NCBI RefSeq assembly: GCF_030418125.1
Contig: NZ_JAUHTR010000011.1
Coordinates: forward strand, 60,830-124,829
Length of the DNA stretch: 64,000 nt
Reading direction: 5' to 3'
Origin: Fictibacillus fluitans
GTDB taxonomy: Bacteria > Bacillota > Bacilli > Bacillales > Fictibacillaceae
Of the stretch, positions 35,096-43,792 are shown piece after piece. The notes below the pieces were generated by a model that was given only the letters and a program-made list of their open reading frames with translations, ran no database searches and was not told where the DNA came from. Positions within the stretch are counted from its first letter, which is position 1. The number at the start of each line of letters is the position of its first letter. Made by a program: the position numbers and the translations under genes.

Positions 35096-35280
35096 TTGGG
35101 GTTGATGCCTTTGTAATTTTTTTGTCGAAAAAAAGGAGAAAAGACAAGGGTCTCCGAATTTATAAATATAGGTCCGATCGCCTAGGCTGAATTTGGGGGA
35201 TGAGGGTTATAAGGCAGAAAGTACGGGAATATCCAGAGTATGGTATGCCCACTAGTAGCCGATTATGAAGGGGGATTCTA

Positions 35281-36258
35281 ATGAGTGTCAATAAAGCCAG
35301 GTATGACAGTTATCGTTCTGAACTTGATGCGGTAATTAAGAATATAGAGCACGTAATTGTAGGAAAGAAGCAAATTTCCGAGCTCAGCCTTGTTGCCCTG
35401 CTTGCAGGCGGACATGTGTTGCTTGAAGACGTACCAGGCGTCGGCAAGACGATGATGGTGCGTGCAATCGCGAAATCCCTCGGTTTGCAGTTCAACCGGA
35501 TTCAGTTTACCCCGGATCTGCTGCCTTCAGATATTACCGGTGTTTCCATTTTTAATCAGAAAGAAATGAATTTCGAATTCCGGCCCGGCCCGTTGATGGG
35601 CAATGTAATTCTGGCCGATGAAATAAACCGTACCTCACCAAAAACCCAGTCCGCGCTGCTTGAATCCATGGAAGAAAAAAGTGTTACCATCGATGGCCAC
35701 ACACATATCCTTCCCAATCCTTTCTTTGTGATGGCAACCCAGAACCCGATTGAATATGAAGGAACCTACCCGCTCCCAGAAGCCCAGTTGGACCGTTTTC
35801 TCCTGAAACTCAACATGGGCTATCCCACTCCAGACGAAGAAATGTCCATACTCAGCCTGATGATTCATGATCATCCCATTGATACCCTGAAGCCCGTTGT
35901 TACCAACGTGCAGCTGCAGGAGATGAAACAAAAAGTAACGGAAGTCTATGTGGACGATACCGTTAAAAAATACATTATTGATCTTGTCACCCGTACGCGG
36001 AACCACCGTTCTATTTACCTGGGAGCAAGCCCGCGGGGATCCCTTGCGCTCATGAAGGCTTCCCAGGCGCTCGCATTTATTATGGACCGGGATTTTGTAG
36101 TACCGGACGATGTGAAATATCTTGCGCCGTACGTACTGACTCACCGGATCCTTTTAAAACCGGAAGCGCGCTTTGAAGGAGAATCAGCGGAGTCTGTTGT
36201 AATGGACCTGCTAAACCGTGTTCCTGTACCCATCCAGAAAGGCCAGCACGCCAGATGA
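35281..36258 (+). CDS. yeaC: MoxR-type AAA ATPase (YeaC)
   Basis: 325 residues. AAA_3 domain with Walker A GVPGVGKT (about 58-65), Walker B ILADEINR (about 119) and sensor ATQNPIEYEGTYPLPEAQLDR-type block, then the lid domain. MoxR ATPases act as chaperones together with DUF58 and transglutaminase-like partners, which are the next two genes. GAAGGGGG upstream of the ATG; the stop overlaps the DUF58 start by 4 bp. Same order as yeaC-yeaD-yebA of B. subtilis. Confidence 0.92.
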   Translation: MSVNKARYDSYRSELDAVIKNIEHVIVGKKQISELSLVALLAGGHVLLEDVPGVGKTMMVRAIAKSLGLQFNRIQFTPDLLPSDITGVSIFNQKEMNFEFRPGPLMGNVILADEINRTSPKTQSALLESMEEKSVTIDGHTHILPNPFFVMATQNPIEYEGTYPLPEAQLDRFLLKLNMGYPTPDEEMSILSLMIHDHPIDTLKPVVTNVQLQEMKQKVTEVYVDDTVKKYIIDLVTRTRNHRSIYLGASPRGSLALMKASQALAFIMDRDFVVPDDVKYLAPYVLTHRILLKPEARFEGESAESVVMDLLNRVPVPIQKGQHAR

Positions 36259-37526
36259 AACGGTTAGCGTGGAAATTGGGCAGCAAGTACAAAACTCCAC
36301 TTGGTCTGGCCGGCATCATGATCCTGCTTGGACTGCTTTTTTCATACGCCATGTTCCAGGGAGGGTTTGTAAGCTGGTTTTTGTTTTACAGCATGCTTCC
36401 TTTCGTTGCCTATACAGTCACCATGGTATTCTATCCGCTTCATAAGATTGAAATCACCCGCACGCTGAACAAGGATCTTATGATGGCCGGAGAGGAACTG
36501 GTGGTAACGATTGAGTTGAAACGCAAGACGCCGTTTCCGCTGTTCTACCTCATCATTCACGATGAAATTCCCTCTCCTTTATATAATGAAGCTTTGCATG
36601 ACGGGGAGGAGGACCAGATTCATTCCCGTGTCCTGTTTTTTCCGTTGTTTAAGAAGAAGCTGGTCTACCTGTACCGGATCAAGCCGGTGCCGAGAGGCGT
36701 ATATGAGCTGAACAGCGTTTCGCTTCGCACTGGTGATGTATTCGGTTTTGTCCAAAAGGAAATAAAGGTCCGGCTGAGCGACCAGGTTTTTATTTATCCC
36801 CGCTATCAGGAGATTGAGCACCTGGATATGGATAAACATCTCCAAAACGGCGTTCAAAAGTCCGGCAGAAATTCAATGACCGATTATACGTCAAGCGTGA
36901 GCGTCAGGGATTATGTGCAGGGGGACCGGCTGTCCTGGCTGCATTGGAAGGCAAGCGCGCGCTCCAACAAGCTGGTCACAAAAGTGTTTGAACACCAGCG
37001 GAATAACGATTATGTCATCGTGCTCGACCAGTCTGCGGCGAGCTATAAAGATAATGGTTTGCTGTTTGAAAAGGCGGTATCATTTGCGGCTTCCATCACC
37101 CATTATACGGTGCAAAAAGGGGCATCACTCGGCCTTCACAGCAGCCGAATCAAGCAAAGGGTGCCGATGAATTCCGGCACCGACCATGAATGGCGGATTT
37201 TTCACGAGCTGGCAGGGGTCCAGCCCCGTCTAAAGGAGCCTTTTTATGAATGGCTCCGCCATGAATTTACGGAAGGCCGGCTGGAGAGCCGGACGGTTGT
37301 GGTTATATCCCCGCTGCTGGATGATGTCATGCTGAAGACACTGGAAATGGTTTCGGCCCGCCAGGCGAACGTGGTTTTCTTTTACATGTCGCCGAACGAC
37401 AGGCTCCATCCGCAGGAATTAACCTATATCCACCGGTTAAACAATGGTTTAATCCCGGCCACAGCCATTTACGGGCCTTATTTCAATGAGGCGTTAAAGG
37501 CAGGTGCCAATCGTGCAAGCATATAA
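36255..37526 (+). CDS. yeaD: DUF58 protein (YeaD)
   Basis: 423 residues: one or two N-terminal membrane helices (about 13-55), an extracytoplasmic or linker part, and the DUF58 core (about 215-290) with VRDYVQGDRLSWLHWKASAR, a vWA-like fold. Usual partner of MoxR ATPases. Coupled to yeaC by ATGA and overlapping yebA by about 20 bp. Confidence 0.9.
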   Translation: MKRLAWKLGSKYKTPLGLAGIMILLGLLFSYAMFQGGFVSWFLFYSMLPFVAYTVTMVFYPLHKIEITRTLNKDLMMAGEELVVTIELKRKTPFPLFYLIIHDEIPSPLYNEALHDGEEDQIHSRVLFFPLFKKKLVYLYRIKPVPRGVYELNSVSLRTGDVFGFVQKEIKVRLSDQVFIYPRYQEIEHLDMDKHLQNGVQKSGRNSMTDYTSSVSVRDYVQGDRLSWLHWKASARSNKLVTKVFEHQRNNDYVIVLDQSAASYKDNGLLFEKAVSFAASITHYTVQKGASLGLHSSRIKQRVPMNSGTDHEWRIFHELAGVQPRLKEPFYEWLRHEFTEGRLESRTVVVISPLLDDVMLKTLEMVSARQANVVFFYMSPNDRLHPQELTYIHRLNNGLIPATAIYGPYFNEALKAGANRASI

Positions 37527-39699
37527 AGTAGAACGATCGTATTCTCTTTACTCTCTTGTGCTTTATATTCTGGGTTTCATGCTGCTCTGGGAATGGCTAC
37601 GGCCGCTGAACCAGATTTCGTCAACCGAAGACACCCACGTCTTTGTGGTATTTACCGCGTTTTTGTTTTTGGTCACCTATTTCCAATGGCCATGGTGGAT
37701 CTCGTTTCCGGTCAAATTCGTTGCCCTTATGTATGCACTCCATTCTCTCTACTATCCGGATCTGTTTCTTTCCTTTCAATGGGTTCCGCATCTGCTGGGA
37801 GATATCCAGGCCAACATAGCGATGATCTGGAGCCGGAACTGGACCGATTTGTCCTCGGTTACCCGGTCACTGCTGTTCCTGATTTTGCTCTGGCTTGTAA
37901 GCTATCTCATGAATTACTGGCTCATGCAGACCAAGCGAATTTTCCTTTTCTTGTTTATGACGGTTTTCTATATAACGGTGCTTGATACGTTCACTCCGTA
38001 TGATGCGAAGGTGGCGATTGTCCGAACGGTATTTATCGGGCTCATCCTTGTGGGAATTCTGCGGATCATGAAGATTGTGGAGAAGGAAGGCTTTTCCTTG
38101 ATGAAAGGCCGGTTTCCGGTAATGTGGATGGTGCCGCTGACCGTTGTGATCGCCTTGTCGTCCACACTCGGATTGCTCGCTCCAAAGGCGTCTCCGCAAT
38201 GGCCGGATCCAGTCCCGTTTCTTTCTGCACTTTCCAGCTCGGGAGAAGACGTTCCGGGAGATGGCAACTCGTTTGGCCGCATCGGCTACGATACCAATGA
38301 CAGCCGGCTCGGCGGCCCGTTCAAGTTCAACTACGAGGAAGTGTTTACGGCCAAAGTGAAAGAGCGCCATTACTGGCGGGTGGAAACGAAGGATACGTAT
38401 ACAGGCAAAGGGTGGGAGACCTCCGAGCGGGATGAACCGTTGTTCCTGGACCGGGAAAATGTTGAATACAACGCATTGGGCTCCAACCTGATTGAGCCGG
38501 GCGGTGCTGAGATGGAAAAGCAAAAAGCCTCCATTAAGATGACCAAACGGTATCCATTCATCGTATCGCCAGGTGTGATTACTTCGCTCCGCGCCCGGGA
38601 TGATGTGAATTTTCTGATGCATCCCCAGACCGGGAAAATCAATACATTCAGCCAGAACCGCACAACCGAGCTGAAAAGCTACCAGATGGATTATGAACTG
38701 CCTCAGTATGATGAGAAGAAGCTTCGCGAGAGCGGGGGAGACTATCCAAGATATGTTTCGGGCCTTTACCTGCAGCTGCCGACGAAACTGCCAAAACGCG
38801 TGAAGCAGCTCGCCTCCAGGGTGACCTCGAAGCTCGATAATCCGTACGACAAAGCCAAAGCCGTGGAGAATTATTTTGCTCTCAATAACTTCGGCTATGA
38901 TACGGTCAATGTCCGGGCGCCGAAAAAGAATGAGGATTATGTGGACCAATTTTTGTTCAAGGCCCAAAAAGGCTACTGCGACAACTTTTCATCCGCCATG
39001 GTGGTGATGCTGAGGTCGGTCGGCATTCCGGCCCGCTGGGTGAAAGGATTCACGTACGGTGAATACCAGGAAACAAATAAAGACTACAAAACGTACAAAA
39101 TCACCAATGCCAATGCCCACTCCTGGCCGGAAGTATATTTTTCAGGTGTAGGATGGGTGCCGTTCGAACCAACGCGCGGTTTCTCCAATCCGAGTACATT
39201 TGAAGAAGAAATTCAAAGCGCTGCCGCTCCTGCTGCTCCTGCTGCTCCAAAAGACAAGAAGAAGAACGAAATTAAACCGGAACAAAAAGAGAAGAGTGCC
39301 GATAAAGCGGCAAAGAAAAGCGACTCCGGGCTGAACATTGCCGGTTTTGTAACGCTGATCATTGTGTTGGCAGCTGTGCTTTCCGTCGCTTTATTCCGGA
39401 AGAAATGGCTGCGTCAGTATTACATCTGGAAGTTCCGAAGGGAAAAGGGCGAGGGTACCTTCGCAGAGGCCTATCACCGCCTATTGTATTTGGCTCAGCT
39501 GTACGGCTTAAAGCGCGACCCGGCTTTCACACTGAGGGAATATGCCGCCTATGTGGACCGGTCACTGGATACAAAAGACATGAAGATGCTCACTTCCGCG
39601 TATGAATCGCTGCAATACGGAAGGCGGGACAGCAGGGATTACTGGAACGATACCAACCGTAAATTGTGGGAAAATTTAATTAAAAGCCTGCGGGGTTGA
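37504..39699 (+). CDS. yebA: Membrane transglutaminase-like protein (YebA)
   Basis: 731 residues. Five to six N-terminal membrane helices (about 12-230), an outer transglutaminase-like domain with catalytic Cys in KGYCDNFSSAMVVMLR (about 490), His in NANAHSWPEVYF and Asp in WVPFEPT, an Ala/Pro/Lys-rich linker, a last membrane helix (about 613-635) and a cytosolic DUF4129-like tail. The start is uncertain: GTG 37504 or GTG 37513, the latter better spaced from AAAGGCAGG. B. subtilis has the same gene just upstream of guaA. Substrate unknown. Confidence 0.9.
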   Translation: MPIVQAYKVERSYSLYSLVLYILGFMLLWEWLRPLNQISSTEDTHVFVVFTAFLFLVTYFQWPWWISFPVKFVALMYALHSLYYPDLFLSFQWVPHLLGDIQANIAMIWSRNWTDLSSVTRSLLFLILLWLVSYLMNYWLMQTKRIFLFLFMTVFYITVLDTFTPYDAKVAIVRTVFIGLILVGILRIMKIVEKEGFSLMKGRFPVMWMVPLTVVIALSSTLGLLAPKASPQWPDPVPFLSALSSSGEDVPGDGNSFGRIGYDTNDSRLGGPFKFNYEEVFTAKVKERHYWRVETKDTYTGKGWETSERDEPLFLDRENVEYNALGSNLIEPGGAEMEKQKASIKMTKRYPFIVSPGVITSLRARDDVNFLMHPQTGKINTFSQNRTTELKSYQMDYELPQYDEKKLRESGGDYPRYVSGLYLQLPTKLPKRVKQLASRVTSKLDNPYDKAKAVENYFALNNFGYDTVNVRAPKKNEDYVDQFLFKAQKGYCDNFSSAMVVMLRSVGIPARWVKGFTYGEYQETNKDYKTYKITNANAHSWPEVYFSGVGWVPFEPTRGFSNPSTFEEEIQSAAAPAAPAAPKDKKKNEIKPEQKEKSADKAAKKSDSGLNIAGFVTLIIVLAAVLSVALFRKKWLRQYYIWKFRREKGEGTFAEAYHRLLYLAQLYGLKRDPAFTLREYAAYVDRSLDTKDMKMLTSAYESLQYGRRDSRDYWNDTNRKLWENLIKSLRG

Positions 39700-39724
39700 C
39701 CGCCCGACATGCCATTGTTAGAAT
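39696..39724 (+). promoter_or_regulatory. SigA promoter of guaA
   Basis: TTGACC, 17-bp spacer, TAGAAT; the -35 overlaps the yebA stop codon. Transcription would start about 25 nt before the riboswitch aptamer. Confidence 0.8.
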
Positions 39725-39755
39725 GTGCTTAAGATATTAAGCCGTATATATGATT

Positions 39756-39830
39756 CACCTTCGTATATCCTCGATAATAAGGATCGAGAGTCTCTACCGG
39801 GCTGCCGTAAATGGCCTGACTATGAAGGCA
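39756..39830 (+). promoter_or_regulatory. Guanine riboswitch aptamer (guaA leader)
   Basis: Purine-riboswitch fold: P1 CCTTC / GAAGG, P2 ATCCTCGA..AAGGAT region, P3 GGGCTGCCGTAAATGGCC, and conserved J sequences TCTCTACC and GACTATG. The base in GACTATG that pairs with the ligand is C (adenine types have GATTATG), so guanine or hypoxanthine is the ligand. Confidence 0.93.
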
Positions 39831-39846
39831 GGGTTCTTGATGCATA

Positions 39847-39910
39847 AACCGGAATTCTGCCTTTGTTTTTTTTGCTATAAAAAAACAGAGTCGGAATTCC
39901 GGTTTTTTTA
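39847..39910 (+). terminator. Riboswitch-controlled terminator of guaA
   Basis: Outer stem AACCGGAATTC / GAATTCCGGTT, inner stem CTTTGTTTTTTT / AAAAAAACAGAG, then TTTTTTTA. Unusually long. The T tract and following ATAGCAAAA can also pair with the loop (TTTTGCTAT), giving a competing structure. Confidence 0.8.
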
Positions 39911-39981
39911 TAGCAAAAGGATATGCGGGGGTAATTGTTGCAAATACTACGGAAAGATCAATAGATGGGGTGACTGACAGA

Positions 39982-41520
39982 ATGAATTTAGCCAGTGAGA
40001 TGATTGTCGTTTTAGATTTTGGGGGCCAATACAATCAGCTGATCGCAAGACGTATTCGTGATCTTGGCGTTTACAGCGAACTGCTTCCGCACACAACCAC
40101 TGCAGAAGAGATCAAAAAGCTTAATCCGAAGGGAATCATTTTCTCCGGCGGGCCGAACAGCGTTTATGCGGAAAACTCGCCATCCGCGGATGAAGCCATT
40201 TTTGACCTTGGGATTCCGGTTCTTGGGATCTGCTATGGCATGCAGCTGATGAGCCACCACTTTGGCGGAAAAGTTGAACGAGCCAATCACCGTGAGTACG
40301 GAAAAGCAGAAATTACGATTGTAAATGAGTCCAAGCTGTACGAGGACCTTCCGGAACAGCAAGTCGTGTGGATGAGCCACAGCGACCTTGTTCTTGCGCC
40401 GCCGCAAGGGTTCGTTACCGATGTAACAAGCGTATCATGCCCTGTAGCCGGGATGAGCGATGTTTCCCGCCGTCTTTACGGAGTGCAGTTCCATCCGGAA
40501 GTGCGCCACAGTGAATATGGCAACGAACTGCTTCGCAACTTCATCTTCTCGATCTGTGAGTGCGAGGGCAACTGGACGATGGAAAACTGGATTGAGGACG
40601 AGCTTCAAAAGATCCGTGATATTGTCGGTGACAAGCGTGTTCTTTGCGCGCTTTCCGGCGGAGTGGATTCTTCTGTTGTTGCCGTGCTGATTCATAAAGC
40701 GATCGGTGACCAGCTGACTTGTATTTTTGTGGACCATGGCCTTCTCCGAAAAGGGGAAGCGGACAGTGTCATGAAAACGTTCAGCGAAGGTTTCCACATG
40801 AATGTGATCAAGGTCGATGCCCAGGACCGTTTCCTTGGCAAGCTGAAAGGTGTTTCCGACCCTGAGAAAAAACGTAAAATCATTGGCAATGAATTCATTT
40901 ATGTATTTGATGAAGAAGCAAGCAAACTTAAAGGTGTGGACTATCTTGCTCAAGGCACGCTGTACACTGATATTGTGGAAAGCGGAACAGCTACGGCACA
41001 AACGATCAAATCTCACCATAACGTTGGCGGGCTTCCTGAAGATATGCAGTTTACATTGATCGAGCCATTAAATACCCTCTTTAAAGACGAAGTCCGAAAA
41101 GTGGGAACAGAGCTTGGAATTCCTGATGCCATCGTTTGGCGCCAGCCATTCCCGGGACCGGGTCTTGGCATTCGTGTGCTTGGGGAAATTACGGATGAGA
41201 AGCTTGAAATCGTGCGTGAATCCGACTTTATTTTGCGTGATGAGATCGCCAAAGCAGGTCTTGAGCGTGATGTATGGCAATACTTTACCGTTCTTCCGGA
41301 CATCCGCAGTGTCGGTGTGATGGGTGACATGAGAACATACGATTACACAATCGGTATCCGTGCCGTAACATCCATTGACGGAATGACATCCGACTGGGCG
41401 CGCATTCCGTATGAAGTGCTTGAGAAAATTTCCACCCGCATCGTAAACGAAGTGGATCACATCAACCGCGTGGTGTATGACATTACGTCCAAGCCGCCGG
41501 CAACTATCGAGTGGGAATAA
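39982..41520 (+). CDS. guaA: GMP synthase (glutamine-hydrolysing) GuaA
   Basis: 512 residues from ATG 39982 (ATGGGGTGA about 9 nt upstream; the GTG at 39970 would add four residues). Converts XMP to GMP. N-terminal class I glutamine amidotransferase (catalytic Cys in LGICYGMQ, His/Glu in FHPEV), ATP-pyrophosphatase domain with P-loop ALSGGVDSS (about 226), and C-terminal dimerisation domain ending PPATIEWE. Controlled by the guanine riboswitch in its leader, so expression falls when guanine is plentiful. Confidence 0.97.
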   Translation: MNLASEMIVVLDFGGQYNQLIARRIRDLGVYSELLPHTTTAEEIKKLNPKGIIFSGGPNSVYAENSPSADEAIFDLGIPVLGICYGMQLMSHHFGGKVERANHREYGKAEITIVNESKLYEDLPEQQVVWMSHSDLVLAPPQGFVTDVTSVSCPVAGMSDVSRRLYGVQFHPEVRHSEYGNELLRNFIFSICECEGNWTMENWIEDELQKIRDIVGDKRVLCALSGGVDSSVVAVLIHKAIGDQLTCIFVDHGLLRKGEADSVMKTFSEGFHMNVIKVDAQDRFLGKLKGVSDPEKKRKIIGNEFIYVFDEEASKLKGVDYLAQGTLYTDIVESGTATAQTIKSHHNVGGLPEDMQFTLIEPLNTLFKDEVRKVGTELGIPDAIVWRQPFPGPGLGIRVLGEITDEKLEIVRESDFILRDEIAKAGLERDVWQYFTVLPDIRSVGVMGDMRTYDYTIGIRAVTSIDGMTSDWARIPYEVLEKISTRIVNEVDHINRVVYDITSKPPATIEWE

Positions 41521-41572
41521 GAGTAAAATACGAACGTTAGATAAACTTACCATAAAAATATTCGGAAATAGA

Positions 41573-41601
41573 TTGACGAAACGTGTAGATATTTGTATAA
41601 T
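41573..41601 (+). promoter_or_regulatory. SigA promoter of pbuG
   Basis: TTGACG, 17-bp spacer, perfect TATAAT. Confidence 0.85.
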
Positions 41602-41667
41602 TTCCATGTAAACAGTATAAAAGTCACAGGAACAAAGCTTTAGACCGCTTTTACCGTGATGCTTAAG

Positions 41668-41740
41668 TCATTCGTATAAATTTGGGAATATGGCCCAAAA
41701 GTTTCTACCAGGCTGCCGTAAATGGCCTGACTACGAAGGT
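41668..41740 (+). promoter_or_regulatory. Guanine riboswitch aptamer (pbuG leader)
   Basis: P1 TTCGTA / TACGAA, P3 GGCTGCCGTAAATGGCC as in the guaA copy, J sequences TTTCTACC and GACTACG with the ligand-pairing C. The P2 arm differs from the guaA copy (TTTGGG...CCCAAA). Confidence 0.93.
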
Positions 41741-41814
41741 ACATGGAATTGTATATGTGATTTGCAGCAGCTGCAGCAGGTTTGTCATATCTTTTTCCGT
41801 TCCCTTTGTATGTT

Positions 41815-41850
41815 AGCTCAAGGCAGAAACGCGCCTTGAGCTTTTTTGTT
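41815..41850 (+). terminator. Riboswitch-controlled terminator of pbuG
   Basis: AGCTCAAGGC / GCCTTGAGCT perfect 10-bp stem followed by TTTTTTG. Confidence 0.9.
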
Positions 41851-41902
41851 TTTATAGGCTTTTATAGAAGATTGTTGCATACTTCCATGTTCTTCGTTTG
41901 TT

Positions 41903-42053
41903 CAGTTGGTTGGAGTGCAAGGGGCGAGACTCATGCGGGAAAAGCGGGTCAGGTGAGACCCCGCAGGAGCTTGCGACGAGGAAGTAGGCGTTTACGCCGG
42001 TAAGGCTCACGCCCGCCCGCGGAAAGCGAGCACCCTGGAACGTAAATCAACTG
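41903..42053. repeat. Intergenic GC-rich repeat, copy 2
   Basis: 151-bp copy of the element at 13189-13315, with imperfect inverted ends CAGTTGGTT / AATCAACTG. It carries about 21 extra bases near 41979-42003, which include the small hairpin GGCGTTTACGCC. It lies between the riboswitch terminator and the pbuG start, inside the transcribed leader. Confidence 0.8.
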
Positions 42054-42117
42054 CTTTCAAACACATCAGTGGTACGAAAACAATCTTTTCATATTTAGAG
42101 AAATCAGGGGGATGAAC

Positions 42118-43416
42118 ATGAAGAATTACTTCGACTTCGACAAACACGGTACCACGTACCGCAAAGAATTTATCGCAGGACTGACAACGTTCCTGTCCAT
42201 GGCCTATATACTTTTTATTAACCCGTCCGTATTGGGCGAAACAGGCATGGACAAGGGTGCCGTGTTTACCGCAACAGCTCTTGCTGCGGCTTACGGTACG
42301 TTATTCATGGGCCTCGTGGCCAAATACCCGATCGCGCTTGCACCGGGAATGGGACTGAACGCGTTCTTTACGTTTTCCGTTGTGCTTGGCATGGGGATTC
42401 CCTGGCAGACCGCTCTTTCGGGGGTTTTGTTATCCGGAATTATCTTTATTGCGATTACCATTTTTAAGATTCGTGAAACGATCATTAACGCGATTCCGGT
42501 TGAGCTGAAATACGCAACCGCGTGCGGAATCGGTTTGTTTATTGCTTTTATCGGTTTGAAGAGTGCAGGAATTGTTGTCTCCAATGAAGCAACATTTGTA
42601 GGTCTTGGCCATCTGACCAAACCGGATACACTGCTTGCGATTTTTGGATTCATTGTAACGATTTTGATGGTTGTCCGCGGTGTGCGCGGCGGTATTTTTT
42701 ACGGAATGGTCATCACGGCTGTTGTCGGCATGATGTTCGGCCTGATTGACGCGCCTTCCAAAATTGTCGGTTCTGTTCCGAGCCTGGCGCCAACATTTGG
42801 CGAAGCGTTCACGAACTTCGATAAAGTTTTTACGCCGCATCTCATCGTCGTTGTATTAACATTCTTCTTCGTTGATTTCTTTGATACTGCAGGAACGATC
42901 ATGGCGGTAGCGAGCCAGGCAGGCATCATGAAAGAAAACAAGCTTCCGCGTGCGGGACGAGCATTGCTGGCGGATTCCTCAGCGATCGTGGTTGGTGCAA
43001 CACTTGGTACATCTTCCACTACGGCTTACATTGAGTCAGCCTCCGGTGTTGCAGCAGGGGGCCGTACAGGTTTTACCTCTGTCGTAACAGGTTTGTTCCT
43101 ATTATTAGCGTTGTTCTTCTCGCCGCTATTAGTAGTGGTAACTCCGGCGGTAACCGCCCCGGCCTTGATTGTAGTCGGTGTACTCATGGTCGGTGTGCTT
43201 GGCAAAATCCAGTGGGAAAAGCTTGAGATCGCCGTACCGGCATTCCTGACGATCATCGCCATGCCGCTCACTTACTCCATTGCCACAGGAATCGCGCTCG
43301 GGTTTGTGATGTACCCGGTAACGATGCTCGTGAAAGGGCGCGCCAAAGAAATTCATCCGATCATGTATGTATTGTTTGTTATCTTTGTTTGTTACTTTGC
43401 CTTCCTGGTGGAGTAG
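42118..43416 (+). CDS. pbuG: Hypoxanthine/guanine permease PbuG (NCS2/AzgA type)
   Basis: 432 residues from ATG 42118 (AGGGGG about 6 nt upstream; ATG 42112 is too close). Imports hypoxanthine and guanine with protons. Twelve to fourteen membrane helices; typical blocks are the KEFIAGLTTFLSMAYILFIN start, PGMGLNAFF, DFFDTAGT and GTSSTTAYIESASGVAAGGR-type signature. Controlled by the second guanine riboswitch; the same guaA-pbuG order occurs in B. subtilis. Confidence 0.95.
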   Translation: MKNYFDFDKHGTTYRKEFIAGLTTFLSMAYILFINPSVLGETGMDKGAVFTATALAAAYGTLFMGLVAKYPIALAPGMGLNAFFTFSVVLGMGIPWQTALSGVLLSGIIFIAITIFKIRETIINAIPVELKYATACGIGLFIAFIGLKSAGIVVSNEATFVGLGHLTKPDTLLAIFGFIVTILMVVRGVRGGIFYGMVITAVVGMMFGLIDAPSKIVGSVPSLAPTFGEAFTNFDKVFTPHLIVVVLTFFFVDFFDTAGTIMAVASQAGIMKENKLPRAGRALLADSSAIVVGATLGTSSTTAYIESASGVAAGGRTGFTSVVTGLFLLLALFFSPLLVVVTPAVTAPALIVVGVLMVGVLGKIQWEKLEIAVPAFLTIIAMPLTYSIATGIALGFVMYPVTMLVKGRAKEIHPIMYVLFVIFVCYFAFLVE

Positions 43417-43429
43417 ATAGATGATTAAG

Positions 43430-43457
43430 AAGCCCGGACAGTTGTCCGGGCTTTTTT
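43430..43457 (+). terminator. Terminator of pbuG
   Basis: AAGCCCGGACA / TGTCCGGGCTT stem with a T6 tail. Confidence 0.9.
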
Positions 43458-43489
43458 GTTTTGCGGAGTGATAGCGATTATGAAAATGA

Positions 43490-43615
43490 CGTGATATGCA
43501 AGTATTTCTTGTCGAAGCGCAACTAAATCGTGTCGAACCGCAAGTAAAATCCGCTGAGCCGCAACTATTTCTTGTCGAACCGCAACTAAATGTCCCCGTA
43601 CCGCAACTAAACACA
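43490..43615. repeat. Six degenerate 21-bp tandem repeats
   Basis: Units start at 43490, 43511, 43532, 43553, 43574 and 43595, with consensus near GTCGAACCGCAACTAAAT plus three variable bases; the first unit is the most diverged. The array lies in the 375-bp gap between pbuG and the type VII locus. Because 21 is a multiple of 3, the minus strand stays open in two frames as heptapeptide repeats (LVAVRQE-like and FSCGSTR-like), but no ribosome site supports translation. Confidence 0.75.
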
Positions 43616-43714
43616 CCACAACACCGCCAAAACGCAAAATTCTTCTGGAAAATCCTGCAGTAAAAAGCAGGAAATAGGGAAATAGTCACATAGTAAGCTG
43701 AATTGCTTATCCGA

Positions 43715-43755
43715 CCTACACTTTTACTGCCTTTTTCCTTACAATGTAGTGTAGG
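43715..43755. promoter_or_regulatory. Promoter region of the type VII locus with flanking inverted repeat
   Basis: A TACAAT -10 (43740-43745) lies about 48 bp upstream of the vWA gene. It is flanked by the perfect 8-bp inverted repeat CCTACACT (43715-43722) and AGTGTAGG (43748-43755), the left arm covering the -35 position and the right arm the start site. No good -35 hexamer is seen. The dyad looks like an operator. Confidence 0.5.
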
Positions 43756-43792
43756 ACTAACTAAATCTTTTAAACTAGGGGACCGAAAATAA

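Noticed and set aside
37867..38967. A 366-residue minus-strand open frame inside yebA
   Set aside because: Antisense shadow of the transglutaminase-like gene, with no ribosome site or recognisable domain.
43490..43615. CRISPR array
   Set aside because: The 21-bp units are contiguous and degenerate with no unique spacers, and no cas genes are near.
43129..43689. Minus-strand frame of 186 residues and another of 70 residues running through the 21-bp repeats
   Set aside because: Openness follows from the 21-bp period and from overlap with pbuG; no ribosome site at either start. Kept only as a repeat.
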